From NCBI RefSeq assembly GCF_003432065.1, contig NZ_QWDE01000002.1, forward strand, positions 62,001 through 126,000: a stretch of DNA of 64,000 bases. The letters are read 5' to 3'. The position numbers were made by a program, and so were the translations under genes. Each line of letters opens with the position of its first letter. The stretch's first letter is position 1. Source of the stretch: Mucilaginibacter terrenus (lineage in GTDB: Bacteria > Bacteroidota > Bacteroidia > Sphingobacteriales > Sphingobacteriaceae). Shown piece by piece: positions 42,861-52,241 of the stretch. The notes below the pieces were generated by a model. That model did no database searches, had not been told where the DNA came from, and saw only the letters and a program-made list of their open reading frames with translations.

Positions 42861-44051
42861 TTAATTATGTGCAGAAAGCGTAAACGAAAAGCAAGAGCCT
42901 TCCCCTTCTTTACTGGTGACGTTTACCGTTCCCTGATGATCATTAATAATGCGCGATGTAATATAAAGGCCCATGCCTAATCCGCTGTACTTATGTATCA
43001 CGCCTTCACTCCTGTAAAATTTGTTAAACACATTAGCTATAGTATCGTCAGACATCCCGATACCCTTATCTTCCACGCAAACAGTTACTCCCCCTTGCTC
43101 TTTCCTGGTGTAAAGGCGAACCGGGCTGCCAGCAACCGAGTATTTAGCTGCATTACCTACTAAGTTACTTAACACCTGTTCAAAACGGAGCTTATCAATA
43201 AATACGTTACACGTACTATCCAGGGATATCTCCAGCGTGTGCGACGATATGAGCACCGTTAGCGATTCTGAAAGCTCTGTGATAAACTCGTTCAGATCTG
43301 TAGGTTTACGGTTGTACATTATCTCGCCGTTCTCTATCTTACTTATGTCTAATAGCTGCTGCACCAGGTTGTTCAGCTTTAGGGTTTGTGTATCTATTTT
43401 CTTCAGGTATTTGGTAAGGGTTTCATTTTGCCCCTTATCTGCACGCACAGCAAGCTGCGCGAATGAACGCAATATAGTTAACGGTGAGTTGATCTCATGG
43501 CTTACAACGGACAGGAACTCGTTCTTTTGGCTGTCCAGGTACCTTGCTTCTGTTAAGGCGGTTTCATGCTGCAGGTTTAACTGGTGCAGTACTACATTTT
43601 GCAGCTTAACCTCTTCATAGGCACTTATCGGGCCTTCTTTTTTAAACTGTTCTTTAACAAGTAGCACCTTGTGTGCATCAACCTTGGTATGCCTGGGTAT
43701 AGATAGGCGCAGCTCAACCTGTAAGCGATCTCCGCTAATGCTGGTATTTAAAACCGGCACCAGTTTGCGGGCATATTCAAAACCTTCGTTGTGCCTGTTA
43801 AAATCTTCTTCAACAACGCCGGATATTTGTGCTACCATGTAGTAGCGCCCAGTGTCGGTAGTAGTACCCAGCACCGCAACCCCATGTATGGCTTTATCTA
43901 TAACCTCGCGGCAAACTTCAGATACTGCGGTAGAGAATGCTGTTTGTGTTGAAATGCTGAGGCCCAGTAGCTCAGCCATGCGGATAGACCTCTTATAGGC
44001 GAGTATAAGGTCCATTTCGTTCTCGAGGGTGATAGAAACAAGTTCTGTCAT
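42861..44051 (-). CDS. Histidine kinase with degenerate RsbT-like N-terminus, stressosome operon
   Basis: About 396 residues from the ATG at 44051, which follows the stop of the RsbX-type gene by one base. Residues about 1-140 resemble an RsbT/RsbW-type ATPase (AFSTAVSEVCREVIDKAIHG compares with the RsbT AASELVRNML) but lack the N-box Asn and G-boxes. Then come HisKA with SVVSHEINSPLTIL and an HATPase domain with NLVGNAAKYS and GLGMGLYIT. No transmembrane segment. It is the last gene of the rsbR-S-T operon, and would turn stressosome activity into phosphotransfer. No response regulator is nearby. Confidence 0.88.
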   Translation of the reverse strand: MTELVSITLENEMDLILAYKRSIRMAELLGLSISTQTAFSTAVSEVCREVIDKAIHGVAVLGTTTDTGRYYMVAQISGVVEEDFNRHNEGFEYARKLVPVLNTSISGDRLQVELRLSIPRHTKVDAHKVLLVKEQFKKEGPISAYEEVKLQNVVLHQLNLQHETALTEARYLDSQKNEFLSVVSHEINSPLTILRSFAQLAVRADKGQNETLTKYLKKIDTQTLKLNNLVQQLLDISKIENGEIMYNRKPTDLNEFITELSESLTVLISSHTLEISLDSTCNVFIDKLRFEQVLSNLVGNAAKYSVAGSPVRLYTRKEQGGVTVCVEDKGIGMSDDTIANVFNKFYRSEGVIHKYSGLGMGLYITSRIINDHQGTVNVTSKEGEGSCFSFTLSAHN

Positions 44052-44052
44052 A

Positions 44053-45069
44053 TCAATTAAATCTGGCAATAACAACAGACATGTCGTCCGTTCTGCGTGC
44101 AAAATCTTTATAAATAGCGGCAGCCTGTACAGTTATGCTGCTGCGGACAATGGCTGGTAATTTATTAACTTCCCACCGCGAGCGCATCCCGTCAGAACAT
44201 AGCACCAGCTGGTTGTAGTCGGCCAGGTCAAGTACCTGGTCGTTCATGGTATTGGGCACGTTATGGCCGATTATGCCATTATATGCCAGGTGGCTTTTTG
44301 ACATTGCAGGGCCGGAAAGCTTGGCTGATATATTACCTACCCCTGCTATGCTCAGCTTCCGGGTGGTTATATCAACCACTACAATAGTGGCCACCATGCC
44401 ACGTGTTTTACGTACCGAGCTATGCAGGTACCTGATGATCTCTGTAGGGGAATGCAGCGGACATACCTTAAAAGCTTTAGCGGCTTCGTTAACGGCAAAA
44501 TTAGCCTCAGGGCCATGCCCCAATCCATCAGCAAGCATCAGCTTTATATATTGTTCCGTTATTTTAATTGAAAACCCATCGCCACTGGTGGTTTCACCCG
44601 GCTTGGAAACTACAATGGGCGAAAGCAACAACGTATTCTTAATCCTGTTTTTAGCGGGCGGCGCGGTTTTATAAACCCTGCTGTAAAGAATGGTACCCCA
44701 ACCTTTTTGCGAATATATATCAAATTCGTCCGAAAGGCGTTTTATGCTACCCAACCCATGGCCCATTGTGTTTGTGGTAGAATAGCCGTCGGCCATTACC
44801 CTGTTCACATCGTTTATCCCGGGGCCATTATCAATACATATCAACTCTATAAACTCTTTACCCTGCTCCGCAAAATGCGCAAGCAGTATCTCACCGCCGT
44901 CGGCATACTTATGCAGGTTAGAGGTTATCTCTGCTACAATAATATCCAGTTCGGCAATCCGTTTCTCGGGGAACGCGGCGTTTAGCGCAAGCGCGTGTAC
45001 GGCTTTTTTCAGAATTGCGTAGTAGCTCCTGTCTGAGACATCAAAGCTAATGTGCGTGGCATCAACCAT
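44053..45069 (-). CDS. RsbT-like ATPase fused to an RsbX/SpoIIE-type PP2C phosphatase
   Basis: A 338-residue fusion. Residues about 1-135 are an HATPase_c domain of the RsbT/anti-sigma type (IVAEITSNLHKYADGGEIL, DNGPGIND, GHGLGSIKRL). Residues about 145-338 are a PPM/SpoIIE-like phosphatase with metal-binding Asp in LMLADGLGHGPEA, LCSDGMRSRW and the C-terminal DDMSVVIARF. In Bacillus, RsbT phosphorylates RsbS and RsbR and RsbX dephosphorylates them; here an extra RsbT-like domain and the phosphatase are on one chain. It overlaps rsbT by 8 bp. Confidence 0.88.
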   Translation of the reverse strand: MVDATHISFDVSDRSYYAILKKAVHALALNAAFPEKRIAELDIIVAEITSNLHKYADGGEILLAHFAEQGKEFIELICIDNGPGINDVNRVMADGYSTTNTMGHGLGSIKRLSDEFDIYSQKGWGTILYSRVYKTAPPAKNRIKNTLLLSPIVVSKPGETTSGDGFSIKITEQYIKLMLADGLGHGPEANFAVNEAAKAFKVCPLHSPTEIIRYLHSSVRKTRGMVATIVVVDITTRKLSIAGVGNISAKLSGPAMSKSHLAYNGIIGHNVPNTMNDQVLDLADYNQLVLCSDGMRSRWEVNKLPAIVRSSITVQAAAIYKDFARRTDDMSVVIARFN

Positions 45070-45484
45070 TGGCCCACTTTAAAATAGTAACTATTGTACC
45101 CTTACCCAATTCGCTCTTAATATCAAATTCATTTACCAGCCGTTTAGCCCCGGGCAGGCCAAGGCCAAGGCTTTTTCCTGTACTAAAGCCGTCTTTTAAA
45201 GCCATGCTAATATCTGCAATGCCCGGCCCCTGATCCTTAAAGGTTAAACGTATACCATTATCCCGCCCCCTTGTAACCACCTCTATAAGCACCTGCCCGC
45301 CATTGCCATAGCGTAGCATATTGCGCACCAGTTCGCTGGCGGCAGTAATAAGTTTGGTTTGATTGACAAGGCCCATGCGAATTTTAACTGCATACTCCTT
45401 AACCCGGTTACGAAAAAGCACAACGTCCTGTTCGCGCTGAACAATAACGGTGTCTTTATTCAGGGAGATCGTCGCTGTTATCAT
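45062..45484 (-). CDS. rsbT: RsbT, stressosome serine kinase
   Basis: A 140-residue HATPase-fold kinase matching RsbT: ITAASELVRNMLRYGNGG (N-box), FKDQGPGIADI, and KSLGLGLPGAKRLVNEF (G2 box). RsbT phosphorylates the STAS domains of RsbS and RsbR and is then released from the stressosome. The gene overlaps rsbS by 29 bp, so the start may be slightly further downstream, but no better ATG is visible. Confidence 0.9.
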   Translation of the reverse strand: MITATISLNKDTVIVQREQDVVLFRNRVKEYAVKIRMGLVNQTKLITAASELVRNMLRYGNGGQVLIEVVTRGRDNGIRLTFKDQGPGIADISMALKDGFSTGKSLGLGLPGAKRLVNEFDIKSELGKGTIVTILKWANG

Positions 45485-45866
45485 CTTCCTGGTCTATTGT
45501 TTCATCTTCAAACTGAATCTTTGATTTCAATAGATCCATGCCGCGCTCGACATTAAGAGCGGTGTAGACCCCTTTTAACGGCAGGCCAAGTTCTACAAGC
45601 GTAATAGCAACAGCCGGCTGCATGCCAACAACAACCGTTTCTGCATCCAGCAGCTTAGACATAACCCCTATGTTGCCAATAATGCGGCCCATAAAAGAAT
45701 CGACGATACTTACCGCCGATATATCTATAAGGATTCCGCGGGCACCGGTTTTGCTCACGGCCTTAACGAGGTCGGCCTCAAGGTCAAGCGCAAGCCTGTC
45801 ATACAGATCAACCTGTATAGTTACCAGTAAAAACTGGCCCATTCTTAAAATAGGAATTCTATCCAT
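45456..45866 (-). CDS. rsbS: RsbS, stressosome STAS scaffold protein
   Basis: A 136-residue single STAS domain protein. DISAVSIVDSFMGRIIGNIG contains the serine (in IVDSF) that RsbT phosphorylates in Bacillus RsbS (Ser59). The acidic tail (FEDETIDQEDDNSDD) is an addition compared with the short Bacillus protein. It lies 15 bp below rsbR. RsbS with RsbR forms the icosahedral core of the stressosome and holds RsbT. Confidence 0.92.
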   Translation of the reverse strand: MDRIPILRMGQFLLVTIQVDLYDRLALDLEADLVKAVSKTGARGILIDISAVSIVDSFMGRIIGNIGVMSKLLDAETVVVGMQPAVAITLVELGLPLKGVYTALNVERGMDLLKSKIQFEDETIDQEDDNSDDLPE

Positions 45867-45881
45867 AGCAGATAAAATTGA

Positions 45882-46736
45882 TTACAGCTTTGCAGCGTTT
45901 TTACGTACCTCTAATCTCATTGTCCTGAAAGCATACTGCAACGCGCTGGCCAGGCTTGCCTTGGTAACAATGTCTGACAGGTCTATCCCCAGGTGCACAA
46001 TGGTTTGCGCAATTTCCGGCCGTATACCGCTTATTATACATTCGGCACCCATCAGGCGGGTTGCACTTACTGTTTTTAAAAGATGCTGTGCCACCAGCGA
46101 GTCAACTGTAGGGACACCACTAATATCTAATATAGCAACACTGCTGCTCGATTCTACAATTTCGGTAAGGAGGCTTTCCATCACCACCTGCGTGCGGGCA
46201 CTGTCCAGCGTACCTATTATAGGCAAGGCTAATATACCGTCCCAAACACGTATCACCGGGGTGGAGATTTCGGTGATCTCGTCTGTCTGGCGGAGGATAA
46301 CTTCTTCCCGGCCTTTTATGAACGTTTCAAACGTCATAATTGAAAAGCCATCCATCAGCCGCGAGATAGCCAGGCTAAGGTCAACAAATTGCGCAAGGTC
46401 TTTAACTTCTTCCCTAAGTACTTGCAACAGGGCTTCTTTAAGACTGATGATGAACAAACCTGTCTCGCGAGGGCTAAAACCTTGCCTGGACCTGGAAATA
46501 GAAATTCCGCCCAATATCTCTATAACCTGATCGAAATCATCAGAATCCGGGTTGTTGATATTATTATCGTTGATAGTTTTAACAAGTGCAGATATTAACT
46601 CGTCTGACTCCTGGCGCAGATCCTCATTGCTCATAAGGTCCTCACGCATCGAATTGTCGGCCATCTGGTTAGTCATCCAGCGTTCCAGTATAACAGCTTG
46701 TTTCTTTTTTAAAAGCTTAGAGATATCTAAAGGCAT
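45882..46736 (-). CDS. RsbR-type stressosome sensor (RsbRD-like N-domain + STAS)
   Basis: About 284 residues from the ATG at 46736 (MPLDISKLLKKKQAVILERW). Residues about 1-150 are a helical N-terminal domain like that of RsbRD proteins, not the globin-like N-domain of RsbRA. Residues about 165-280 are a STAS domain with ILDISGVPTVDSLVAQHLLK, which carries the phosphorylatable Thr/Ser positions. The upstream region has TTTG, 19 nt, and TACTATTA, a partial promoter match. First gene of the operon, it would sense a stress signal and set RsbT release. Confidence 0.9.
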   Translation of the reverse strand: MPLDISKLLKKKQAVILERWMTNQMADNSMREDLMSNEDLRQESDELISALVKTINDNNINNPDSDDFDQVIEILGGISISRSRQGFSPRETGLFIISLKEALLQVLREEVKDLAQFVDLSLAISRLMDGFSIMTFETFIKGREEVILRQTDEITEISTPVIRVWDGILALPIIGTLDSARTQVVMESLLTEIVESSSSVAILDISGVPTVDSLVAQHLLKTVSATRLMGAECIISGIRPEIAQTIVHLGIDLSDIVTKASLASALQYAFRTMRLEVRKNAAKL

Positions 46737-46840
46737 AGGGCTTTGTTGAAATTTTATGGTAATAGTACAACATTTTTGCGTATTACCAAACACCGCCCTA
46801 TGGGTATTATGAAATAGTGGATAAAAAAAAGTGCAGCGGG

Positions 46841-47458
46841 TTACTTCGTCTTAACAACTACTTCCGCGTTATCAGCATAGCGCAAGTCAGTTTTCGGGAG
46901 CCAGATTTTGTTGCTCTGAACAAACCGGATCTTGCTGTCAATCCTTTTGACGTCATCGGTACGGTTGGCCAGCTCAGCAATTTTGCGGGCCTCTGTAAGG
47001 TCCTGCTGTGCTTGCTCCAGGTCGCCAAGGTCAGCCTTTATCATGGCCAGGCTTATAAGGCTGTTAATGGTGTGTGGGTTGTCGCTTTGGTTTTTGGAGA
47101 TAAGGATGCTTTGCAGGAAATACCACTTAGCTTCGGAAAGGCGGTTCTCCTGAACATATAATAAAGCCAGGTCGCTGAAGTTGTAACTCGCCATTGCATA
47201 TTCCCTGAAGCGCATATGGTGCTGCGCTTCGCGCATCACCAGGTTCTCGCATACGTTTAGATTATAAGCAGAACGCGCTATTTTGAAACCCGGAAGCTTT
47301 ATGTTGGTAGTTGACTTAATTAAACGCTTTGCCGAATAGCTTTTTGGTTGAGCTGTAATTAAGGGCAAACGCGGGTGTTTTTTGAAGTCGCCGCGCCACC
47401 ATTGTGCAGATGCAGTAAGGTTTAGTGCGCAGAAGAGGAGTAAAAGTATGTATCTCAT
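46841..47458 (-). CDS. Exported TPR-like protein of unknown function
   Basis: A 205-residue protein with a signal peptide (MRYILLLLFCALNLTASA) and two or three TPR-like helical pairs: YAMASYNFSDLALLYVQENR, LSEAKWYFLQSILISKNQ, and LGDLEQAQQDLTEARKIAEL. Likely periplasmic. It stands alone, upstream of the rsb operon on the same strand but with a gap of about 100 bp to rsbR. Function is unknown. Confidence 0.75.
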   Translation of the reverse strand: MRYILLLLFCALNLTASAQWWRGDFKKHPRLPLITAQPKSYSAKRLIKSTTNIKLPGFKIARSAYNLNVCENLVMREAQHHMRFREYAMASYNFSDLALLYVQENRLSEAKWYFLQSILISKNQSDNPHTINSLISLAMIKADLGDLEQAQQDLTEARKIAELANRTDDVKRIDSKIRFVQSNKIWLPKTDLRYADNAEVVVKTK

Positions 47459-47665
47459 CTATGTTTTCGCCCGGGAATAGTTAAATTAACTGGTAAGTAA
47501 AGATACGCACAAATATTGCATTGTCAAGAGACAAATTTAATCGCCCGCATATTAAGATGTAACGATCTTGTTTTACGCTCCTGAAAACGTAAAAGTTTCA
47601 TTGTTAGTATACTAGATGCTTAATCTAAAAGCGGGAGAATGTTACGTAGAGGCGAACAGTTTAAG

Positions 47666-48508
47666 CTATTCAAAAACCTCTACTTCGCCATCGTGCAGGG
47701 CCCAAACCATGTACGGGTGTGTATCGGCATGATAAATATCGCCTGTGCTGCTAATTCCTATCACCCCTGCAAAGCCGTCGTATGGTTTCATTTCGTCAAG
47801 GGTTTTATCTGTCGCAGCAAAAAGCGGCATACCGTCGGTAACACGGGTAACAATTTTTGTAGCCACGCTGCCGCTTACAATGTCTTCGCCCACACCAGTG
47901 CAGGATATTCCAGCAAACGCATTGGCGTAGTTGCCGGCGGTAGTTGCGGAGTCACTCACGCGGCCGGGCATCTCAAACCCTTTACCACCGGTAGAGGTTG
48001 CGGCGGCAATATCGCCATATATGTCCAGTGCTACAGCGCCAACAGTGCCCAGGCGGATGGAGTCACTAAGTTTTTTCTCATATTCCTTCCTGCGCTGAGG
48101 CGTTTCGGGGTTGTAATAGTCAAACCCGTTCTCGCGGGCGAAATCGCATGCGCCTTTACCGCTAAGCACACGGTCTTCGTAGCCCATCAGCTTTTCGGCA
48201 ATGCAAATAGGGTTGCGTACATCCTCAATATTTATCACCCCCGAAAACTTTTGTGTCTTTCCGTCCATTAGCGAAGCGCTCAGGCGTATTTTGCCGTCGC
48301 TTTGTATCTGCGAACCGGTGCCGGCATTAAACAGATCGCAATCTTCCAGCAGGTGTACGGTGTAAACTACGGTTTGTGCCGCTGTATGTGTTTCCAGGTA
48401 CTTGTGCCCAAGCTCTACAATTTCGCGCAAGGCATCCTGCTTGGCTTTTTTTACTTCCTGGTTGGTTTGGCTTTCGCTGAAGAAGCCGCCGTGTATGATG
48501 AGTTTCAT
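47666..48508 (-). CDS. Isoaspartyl peptidase/L-asparaginase (cyanophycin dipeptide hydrolysis)
   Basis: A 280-residue Ntn-hydrolase of the plant-type asparaginase family. The conserved LGTVGAVALDIYGDIAAATS contains the nucleophile Thr155, at which the chain is predicted to cleave itself into alpha and beta subunits; STGGKGFEMPGRVSDSAT binds substrate. It overlaps the cyanophycinase gene by 4 bp. In cyanophycin degradation this enzyme splits beta-Asp-Arg, the product of cyanophycinase, into Asp and Arg. Confidence 0.92.
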   Translation of the reverse strand: MKLIIHGGFFSESQTNQEVKKAKQDALREIVELGHKYLETHTAAQTVVYTVHLLEDCDLFNAGTGSQIQSDGKIRLSASLMDGKTQKFSGVINIEDVRNPICIAEKLMGYEDRVLSGKGACDFARENGFDYYNPETPQRRKEYEKKLSDSIRLGTVGAVALDIYGDIAAATSTGGKGFEMPGRVSDSATTAGNYANAFAGISCTGVGEDIVSGSVATKIVTRVTDGMPLFAATDKTLDEMKPYDGFAGVIGISSTGDIYHADTHPYMVWALHDGEVEVFE

Positions 48509-49422
48509 TGCAGGTCGTTATTATCAGGCGCAGTTATAAACTCGCCTTCCTCTACTTTAATTGCCTTTTTTATGAGCAGGCGATGTTGCATCAGGTCGTA
48601 CTTATCAAATATGGACATTACATGCACCTTCAGGTTCTCAATGGAAACCGGCGCACCTATCTCTACATCATAAATGTTAGTCTCTACCATATTCGTGCCA
48701 TCAACCAGCATAATCAATCCGCTGCCAATGGCCTCCATCATGCTGCCTTCGGTAATCAGCAAACCGGCATCCTCTCCAAGGCCAATACCTAATATCCCCG
48801 GATTGGTGGCTACTGCATAAAGCAACCGGCCTATACGGCCGCGCTGCACAAAGTGCGTATCAACAATAACGGAATCAATAAAGCCCAGGCCTGCTGTTAT
48901 CTGCACTTCGCCTTTTATCAGGGCTTCATTGCTCTGCCCGCGATAGATCATATGGGTAGATGCCGCGGCAGCGCCTGCGGAAGTCCCGGCTATAACAAAG
49001 TTTTCTTCGTTATAGCGCCGTTTTACTATCTGCAGGAACTGGGTGCCGCCAAATATTGCAGTTAGGCGCAGCTGATCGCCGCCGCTGAACATCACCACAT
49101 CTGCGCGGCTGATGCGGTCTAAATACTCAGGACTTGAGGCGTCTTCCCTGCTTTTAATGTGCAGCACATCTACGTGCTTTACGTTAAGCTGGTTGAAGGC
49201 TTTTATGTACTCGTTACCTACTAAGTTTGGGATCTGCGAGGCAGTGGTGATCACCTCTACTATAGAGGCCTCCTGCTTTGCCGACTCATTGATAATGCGG
49301 CGAAGTATGCCTTTTTCGAAAAATTTGATGTATTGCGGCTGCATTATATGTTCCAGCACGCTCACGTTACTGCCCATATCCACAGCGCCGCCAATTATAA
49401 CCAGTTTTCCTTTAGGGCTCAT
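48505..49422 (-). CDS. cphB: Cyanophycinase
   Basis: A 305-residue peptidase S51 family enzyme. The nucleophile elbow AGTSAGAAAAS and the MFSGGDQLRLT and GLGEDAGLLI motifs are typical of CphB. Starts MSPKGKLVIIGGAVDMGSN. No signal peptide, so it works on intracellular cyanophycin granules, releasing beta-Asp-Arg dipeptides. It is coupled to the isoaspartyl peptidase by a 4-bp overlap and is divergent from cyanophycin synthetase across a 165-bp gap. Confidence 0.93.
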   Translation of the reverse strand: MSPKGKLVIIGGAVDMGSNVSVLEHIMQPQYIKFFEKGILRRIINESAKQEASIVEVITTASQIPNLVGNEYIKAFNQLNVKHVDVLHIKSREDASSPEYLDRISRADVVMFSGGDQLRLTAIFGGTQFLQIVKRRYNEENFVIAGTSAGAAAASTHMIYRGQSNEALIKGEVQITAGLGFIDSVIVDTHFVQRGRIGRLLYAVATNPGILGIGLGEDAGLLITEGSMMEAIGSGLIMLVDGTNMVETNIYDVEIGAPVSIENLKVHVMSIFDKYDLMQHRLLIKKAIKVEEGEFITAPDNNDLQ

Positions 49423-49513
49423 ATAGCTTAAGTATCGTTCAATACAAATTAAAATAAAAAACGGTAAAAACCACTGATTTAAATGATAATAATGCAGTTT
49501 TTAGGCCGAAACA

Positions 49514-49544
49514 TTTTATCTGCTTTAGAAGTTTTCTAGCTTTA
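49514..49544 (+). promoter_or_regulatory. Candidate promoter of cyanophycin synthetase
   Basis: TTTT (49514-49517), 19 nt, then TAGCTTTA (49537-49544), a near match to TTTG/TAnnTTTG. It lies in the divergent gap between cphB and cphA. Confidence 0.4.
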
Positions 49545-49587
49545 GGACGTATTACCCCCCTAACTACATACACGATTTTACCCACCT

Positions 49588-52218
49588 ATGAAAATAGAGA
49601 ACATACAAGTACTGCGCGGCCCTAACATCTGGAGCATTTCCCGGAAGAAATTAATTCAAATGCGGCTTGACCTTCAGGAGCTGGAGCACAGGCCTACAAA
49701 CGAAATTGATGGCTTTTACGAGCGCCTTAAAGCGCTGCTTCCCTCTCTGTACCAGCACCGCTGTTCGCCCGGCGTTCCGGGCGGCTTTTTTGAGCGTGTA
49801 ATTGCCGGCACCTGGATGGGTCACGTTATAGAACATATAGCCCTGGAAATACAAACACTGGCAGGTATGGACACCGGGTTTGGCCGTACACGCGAAACCA
49901 AAACGCCCGGCGTATACAATGTAGTGTTTGCTTATGTAGAGGAGAAGGTGGGCGTATTTGCCGCCGGTTCTGCAGTACGCATAGCAGAAGCCCTTATAAT
50001 TGGCGAAGAGTATGACCTGGAAAAAGATATACAGGAAATGCGCGAGATACGCGAGAACACCCGCCTGGGACCAAGCACCGGCGCTATCGTTGAAGAAGCT
50101 ATTGCCCGCAACATACCCTGGATAAGATTGAACAACCAGAGCCTGGTGCAACTGGGTTACGGCAAAAACCAGGTACGTTTCCGAGCTACCATGACCGAGA
50201 AGACCAGTAGCATAGCCGTTGATATTGCCAGCAATAAAGACGAAACCAAACGGCTGCTGCAAGAGCAGGCCATTCCCGTTGCTAAAGGTATGACCATTAG
50301 CAAAGTGGAGCAGGTGGTAGAAGCAATAAATAAAATTGGTTTCCCGCTGGTGTTTAAGCCGTTGGACGGCAATCATGGCCGCGGCATCAGCATAAATATA
50401 AAAACTACCGAAGAGGCCATTGCGGCATACGAACACGCGGCCCGTATATCCCGTCGCGTTATTGTAGAACGTTTTATTACCGGTTACGACTTCCGTGTGC
50501 TGGTCATCGATAATAAAATGGTTGCTGCTGCCCTGCGCGACCCAGCCCACGTAAAAGGCGACGGTACCCATACCATACAGGAACTGATTGATATAGAGAA
50601 CACCGACCCTCGTCGTGGCTACGGGCATGAGAATGTGCTCACGCTGATAGATGTAGACCGCGACACACTTGACCTGTTAGATAAAAAGGGGTATACCCTG
50701 GACACCGTACCTGCAGCAGGAGAGAAAGTGTTTGTAAAGTCGACCGCCAACCTAAGCACCGGCGGCACATCTGTCGATGTTACGGATCACGTGCATCCGC
50801 AGAATGTTTTCATTTGTGAACGTATCTCTAAAATTATAGGTTTAGATATTTGCGGCATAGACATAATGGCCGAAAACCTGACCGAGCCGCTAACCGAGAA
50901 CGGAGGTGTAATATTAGAAGTGAACGCTGCACCCGGCTTCAGGATGCACATAGCACCAAGCGAAGGCTTGCCCCGCAACGTAGCCGGGCATGTTATAGAC
51001 ATGCTTTACCCTCCGGGTGCGCCGTCGCGCATACCTATTATTGCTATCACAGGCACAAACGGCAAAACAACCACTACGCGCCTTATAGCGCATATTGTAA
51101 AAAATAACGGACACCGGGTGGGCTACACCACGTCAGACGGTATTTATGTGCAAAATACCATGATGATGAAGGGCGATACAACAGGCCCGGTGAGCACCGA
51201 ATTTATATTGAAAGATCCAACAGTAGACTTTGCTGTACTGGAGACAGCCCGTGGCGGTATCCTGCGGTCCGGACTGGGTTTCAGCAGTTGCGATATAGGT
51301 GTTATCACTAATATACAGGAAGACCACCTTGGCCTTGCGGACATACACAACCTGGACGACCTTACCCGGGTAAAAAGTGTGGTACTTAACTCCGTAAAGA
51401 AAGATGGCTGGGGGGTGCTGAATGCCGATAACGAGTACTGCGTACGTGCAGGTAAAAGGGCTGATTGTAACATTGCTTACTTCAGCCGAAATGAAAACAA
51501 CCCCGTTATACAGGCACACTGTAAAAAAGGCGGCATAGCGTGCGTGTGCGAGAACGGCTTTATTACCATCCTTAAAGGCGACTGGAAGATCCGGGTACAA
51601 CGTACCAGTCTTATCCCGCTAACATTTGGCGGAACGGTACCGTTCATGATAGACAACGCCATGGCTGCAACACTGGCTACCTTCCTGTGGGGCTTCAAAA
51701 CAGAAGATATCAAGATTGCGCTGGAAACGTTTATCCCATCTGCTGCGCAAACGCCTGGAAGGATGAACATCTTTAACTTCCGCGACTTCCGTTTCATGAT
51801 AGACTTTGCTCATAACCCCGACGGATACATTGGCATACGGGAGTTTTTACGCCATGTAGACTCTCCTTATAAAATTGGCTTGATTGCAGGTACCGGCGAC
51901 CGCAGGGATGATGACATACGCGAACTTGGCCGCCTGGCTGCTACCATGTTCGACCACATACTGCTGCGCCAGGAAAACCATATGCGCGGCCGCACACGGG
52001 AGAACATACTGGACCTGATGATAGAAGGCATTAAAGAAGTAAAAGCGGATATGTCTTACGAGATCATACGAGGTAATAATGAAGACGCTGTACAGGCAGC
52101 TATCGATCGTGCCAGGCCGGGTGCTTTTATAACCACATTAAGCGACGCGGTAGATAACGCTATTGAAATAGTACAAAACTTCCAGGAGAAGGACAGGGAT
52201 GGCAACCCATTGCTGTAA
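49588..52218 (+). CDS. cphA: Cyanophycin synthetase
   Basis: An 876-residue enzyme of normal CphA length. The N-terminal domain (about 1-160) is followed by an ATP-grasp domain (about 200-470; GFPLVFKPLDGNHGRGISIN, ICGIDIMAENL) and a C-terminal Mur-ligase-like domain with P-loop ITGTNGKTTTTRLIAHI (about 487-503). CphA makes cyanophycin, poly-Asp with Arg side chains, by adding Asp and Arg alternately at the expense of ATP. It is divergent to the two degradation genes, giving a complete cycle for nitrogen storage. A terminator follows at 52244. Confidence 0.95.
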   Translation: MKIENIQVLRGPNIWSISRKKLIQMRLDLQELEHRPTNEIDGFYERLKALLPSLYQHRCSPGVPGGFFERVIAGTWMGHVIEHIALEIQTLAGMDTGFGRTRETKTPGVYNVVFAYVEEKVGVFAAGSAVRIAEALIIGEEYDLEKDIQEMREIRENTRLGPSTGAIVEEAIARNIPWIRLNNQSLVQLGYGKNQVRFRATMTEKTSSIAVDIASNKDETKRLLQEQAIPVAKGMTISKVEQVVEAINKIGFPLVFKPLDGNHGRGISINIKTTEEAIAAYEHAARISRRVIVERFITGYDFRVLVIDNKMVAAALRDPAHVKGDGTHTIQELIDIENTDPRRGYGHENVLTLIDVDRDTLDLLDKKGYTLDTVPAAGEKVFVKSTANLSTGGTSVDVTDHVHPQNVFICERISKIIGLDICGIDIMAENLTEPLTENGGVILEVNAAPGFRMHIAPSEGLPRNVAGHVIDMLYPPGAPSRIPIIAITGTNGKTTTTRLIAHIVKNNGHRVGYTTSDGIYVQNTMMMKGDTTGPVSTEFILKDPTVDFAVLETARGGILRSGLGFSSCDIGVITNIQEDHLGLADIHNLDDLTRVKSVVLNSVKKDGWGVLNADNEYCVRAGKRADCNIAYFSRNENNPVIQAHCKKGGIACVCENGFITILKGDWKIRVQRTSLIPLTFGGTVPFMIDNAMAATLATFLWGFKTEDIKIALETFIPSAAQTPGRMNIFNFRDFRFMIDFAHNPDGYIGIREFLRHVDSPYKIGLIAGTGDRRDDDIRELGRLAATMFDHILLRQENHMRGRTRENILDLMIEGIKEVKADMSYEIIRGNNEDAVQAAIDRARPGAFITTLSDAVDNAIEIVQNFQEKDRDGNPLL

Positions 52219-52241
52219 GTGGCATTTATGAATATACCTTA

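Noticed and set aside
42826..42870. Direct repeats CAATTAATTA around the end of the stressosome kinase gene
   Set aside because: AT-rich 10-mers overlapping a stop codon; no further copies or structure.
49651..50628. 325-codon antisense frame opposite cyanophycin synthetase
   Set aside because: Opposite conserved CphA sequence, Tyr/Cys-rich and without motifs. A shadow frame.
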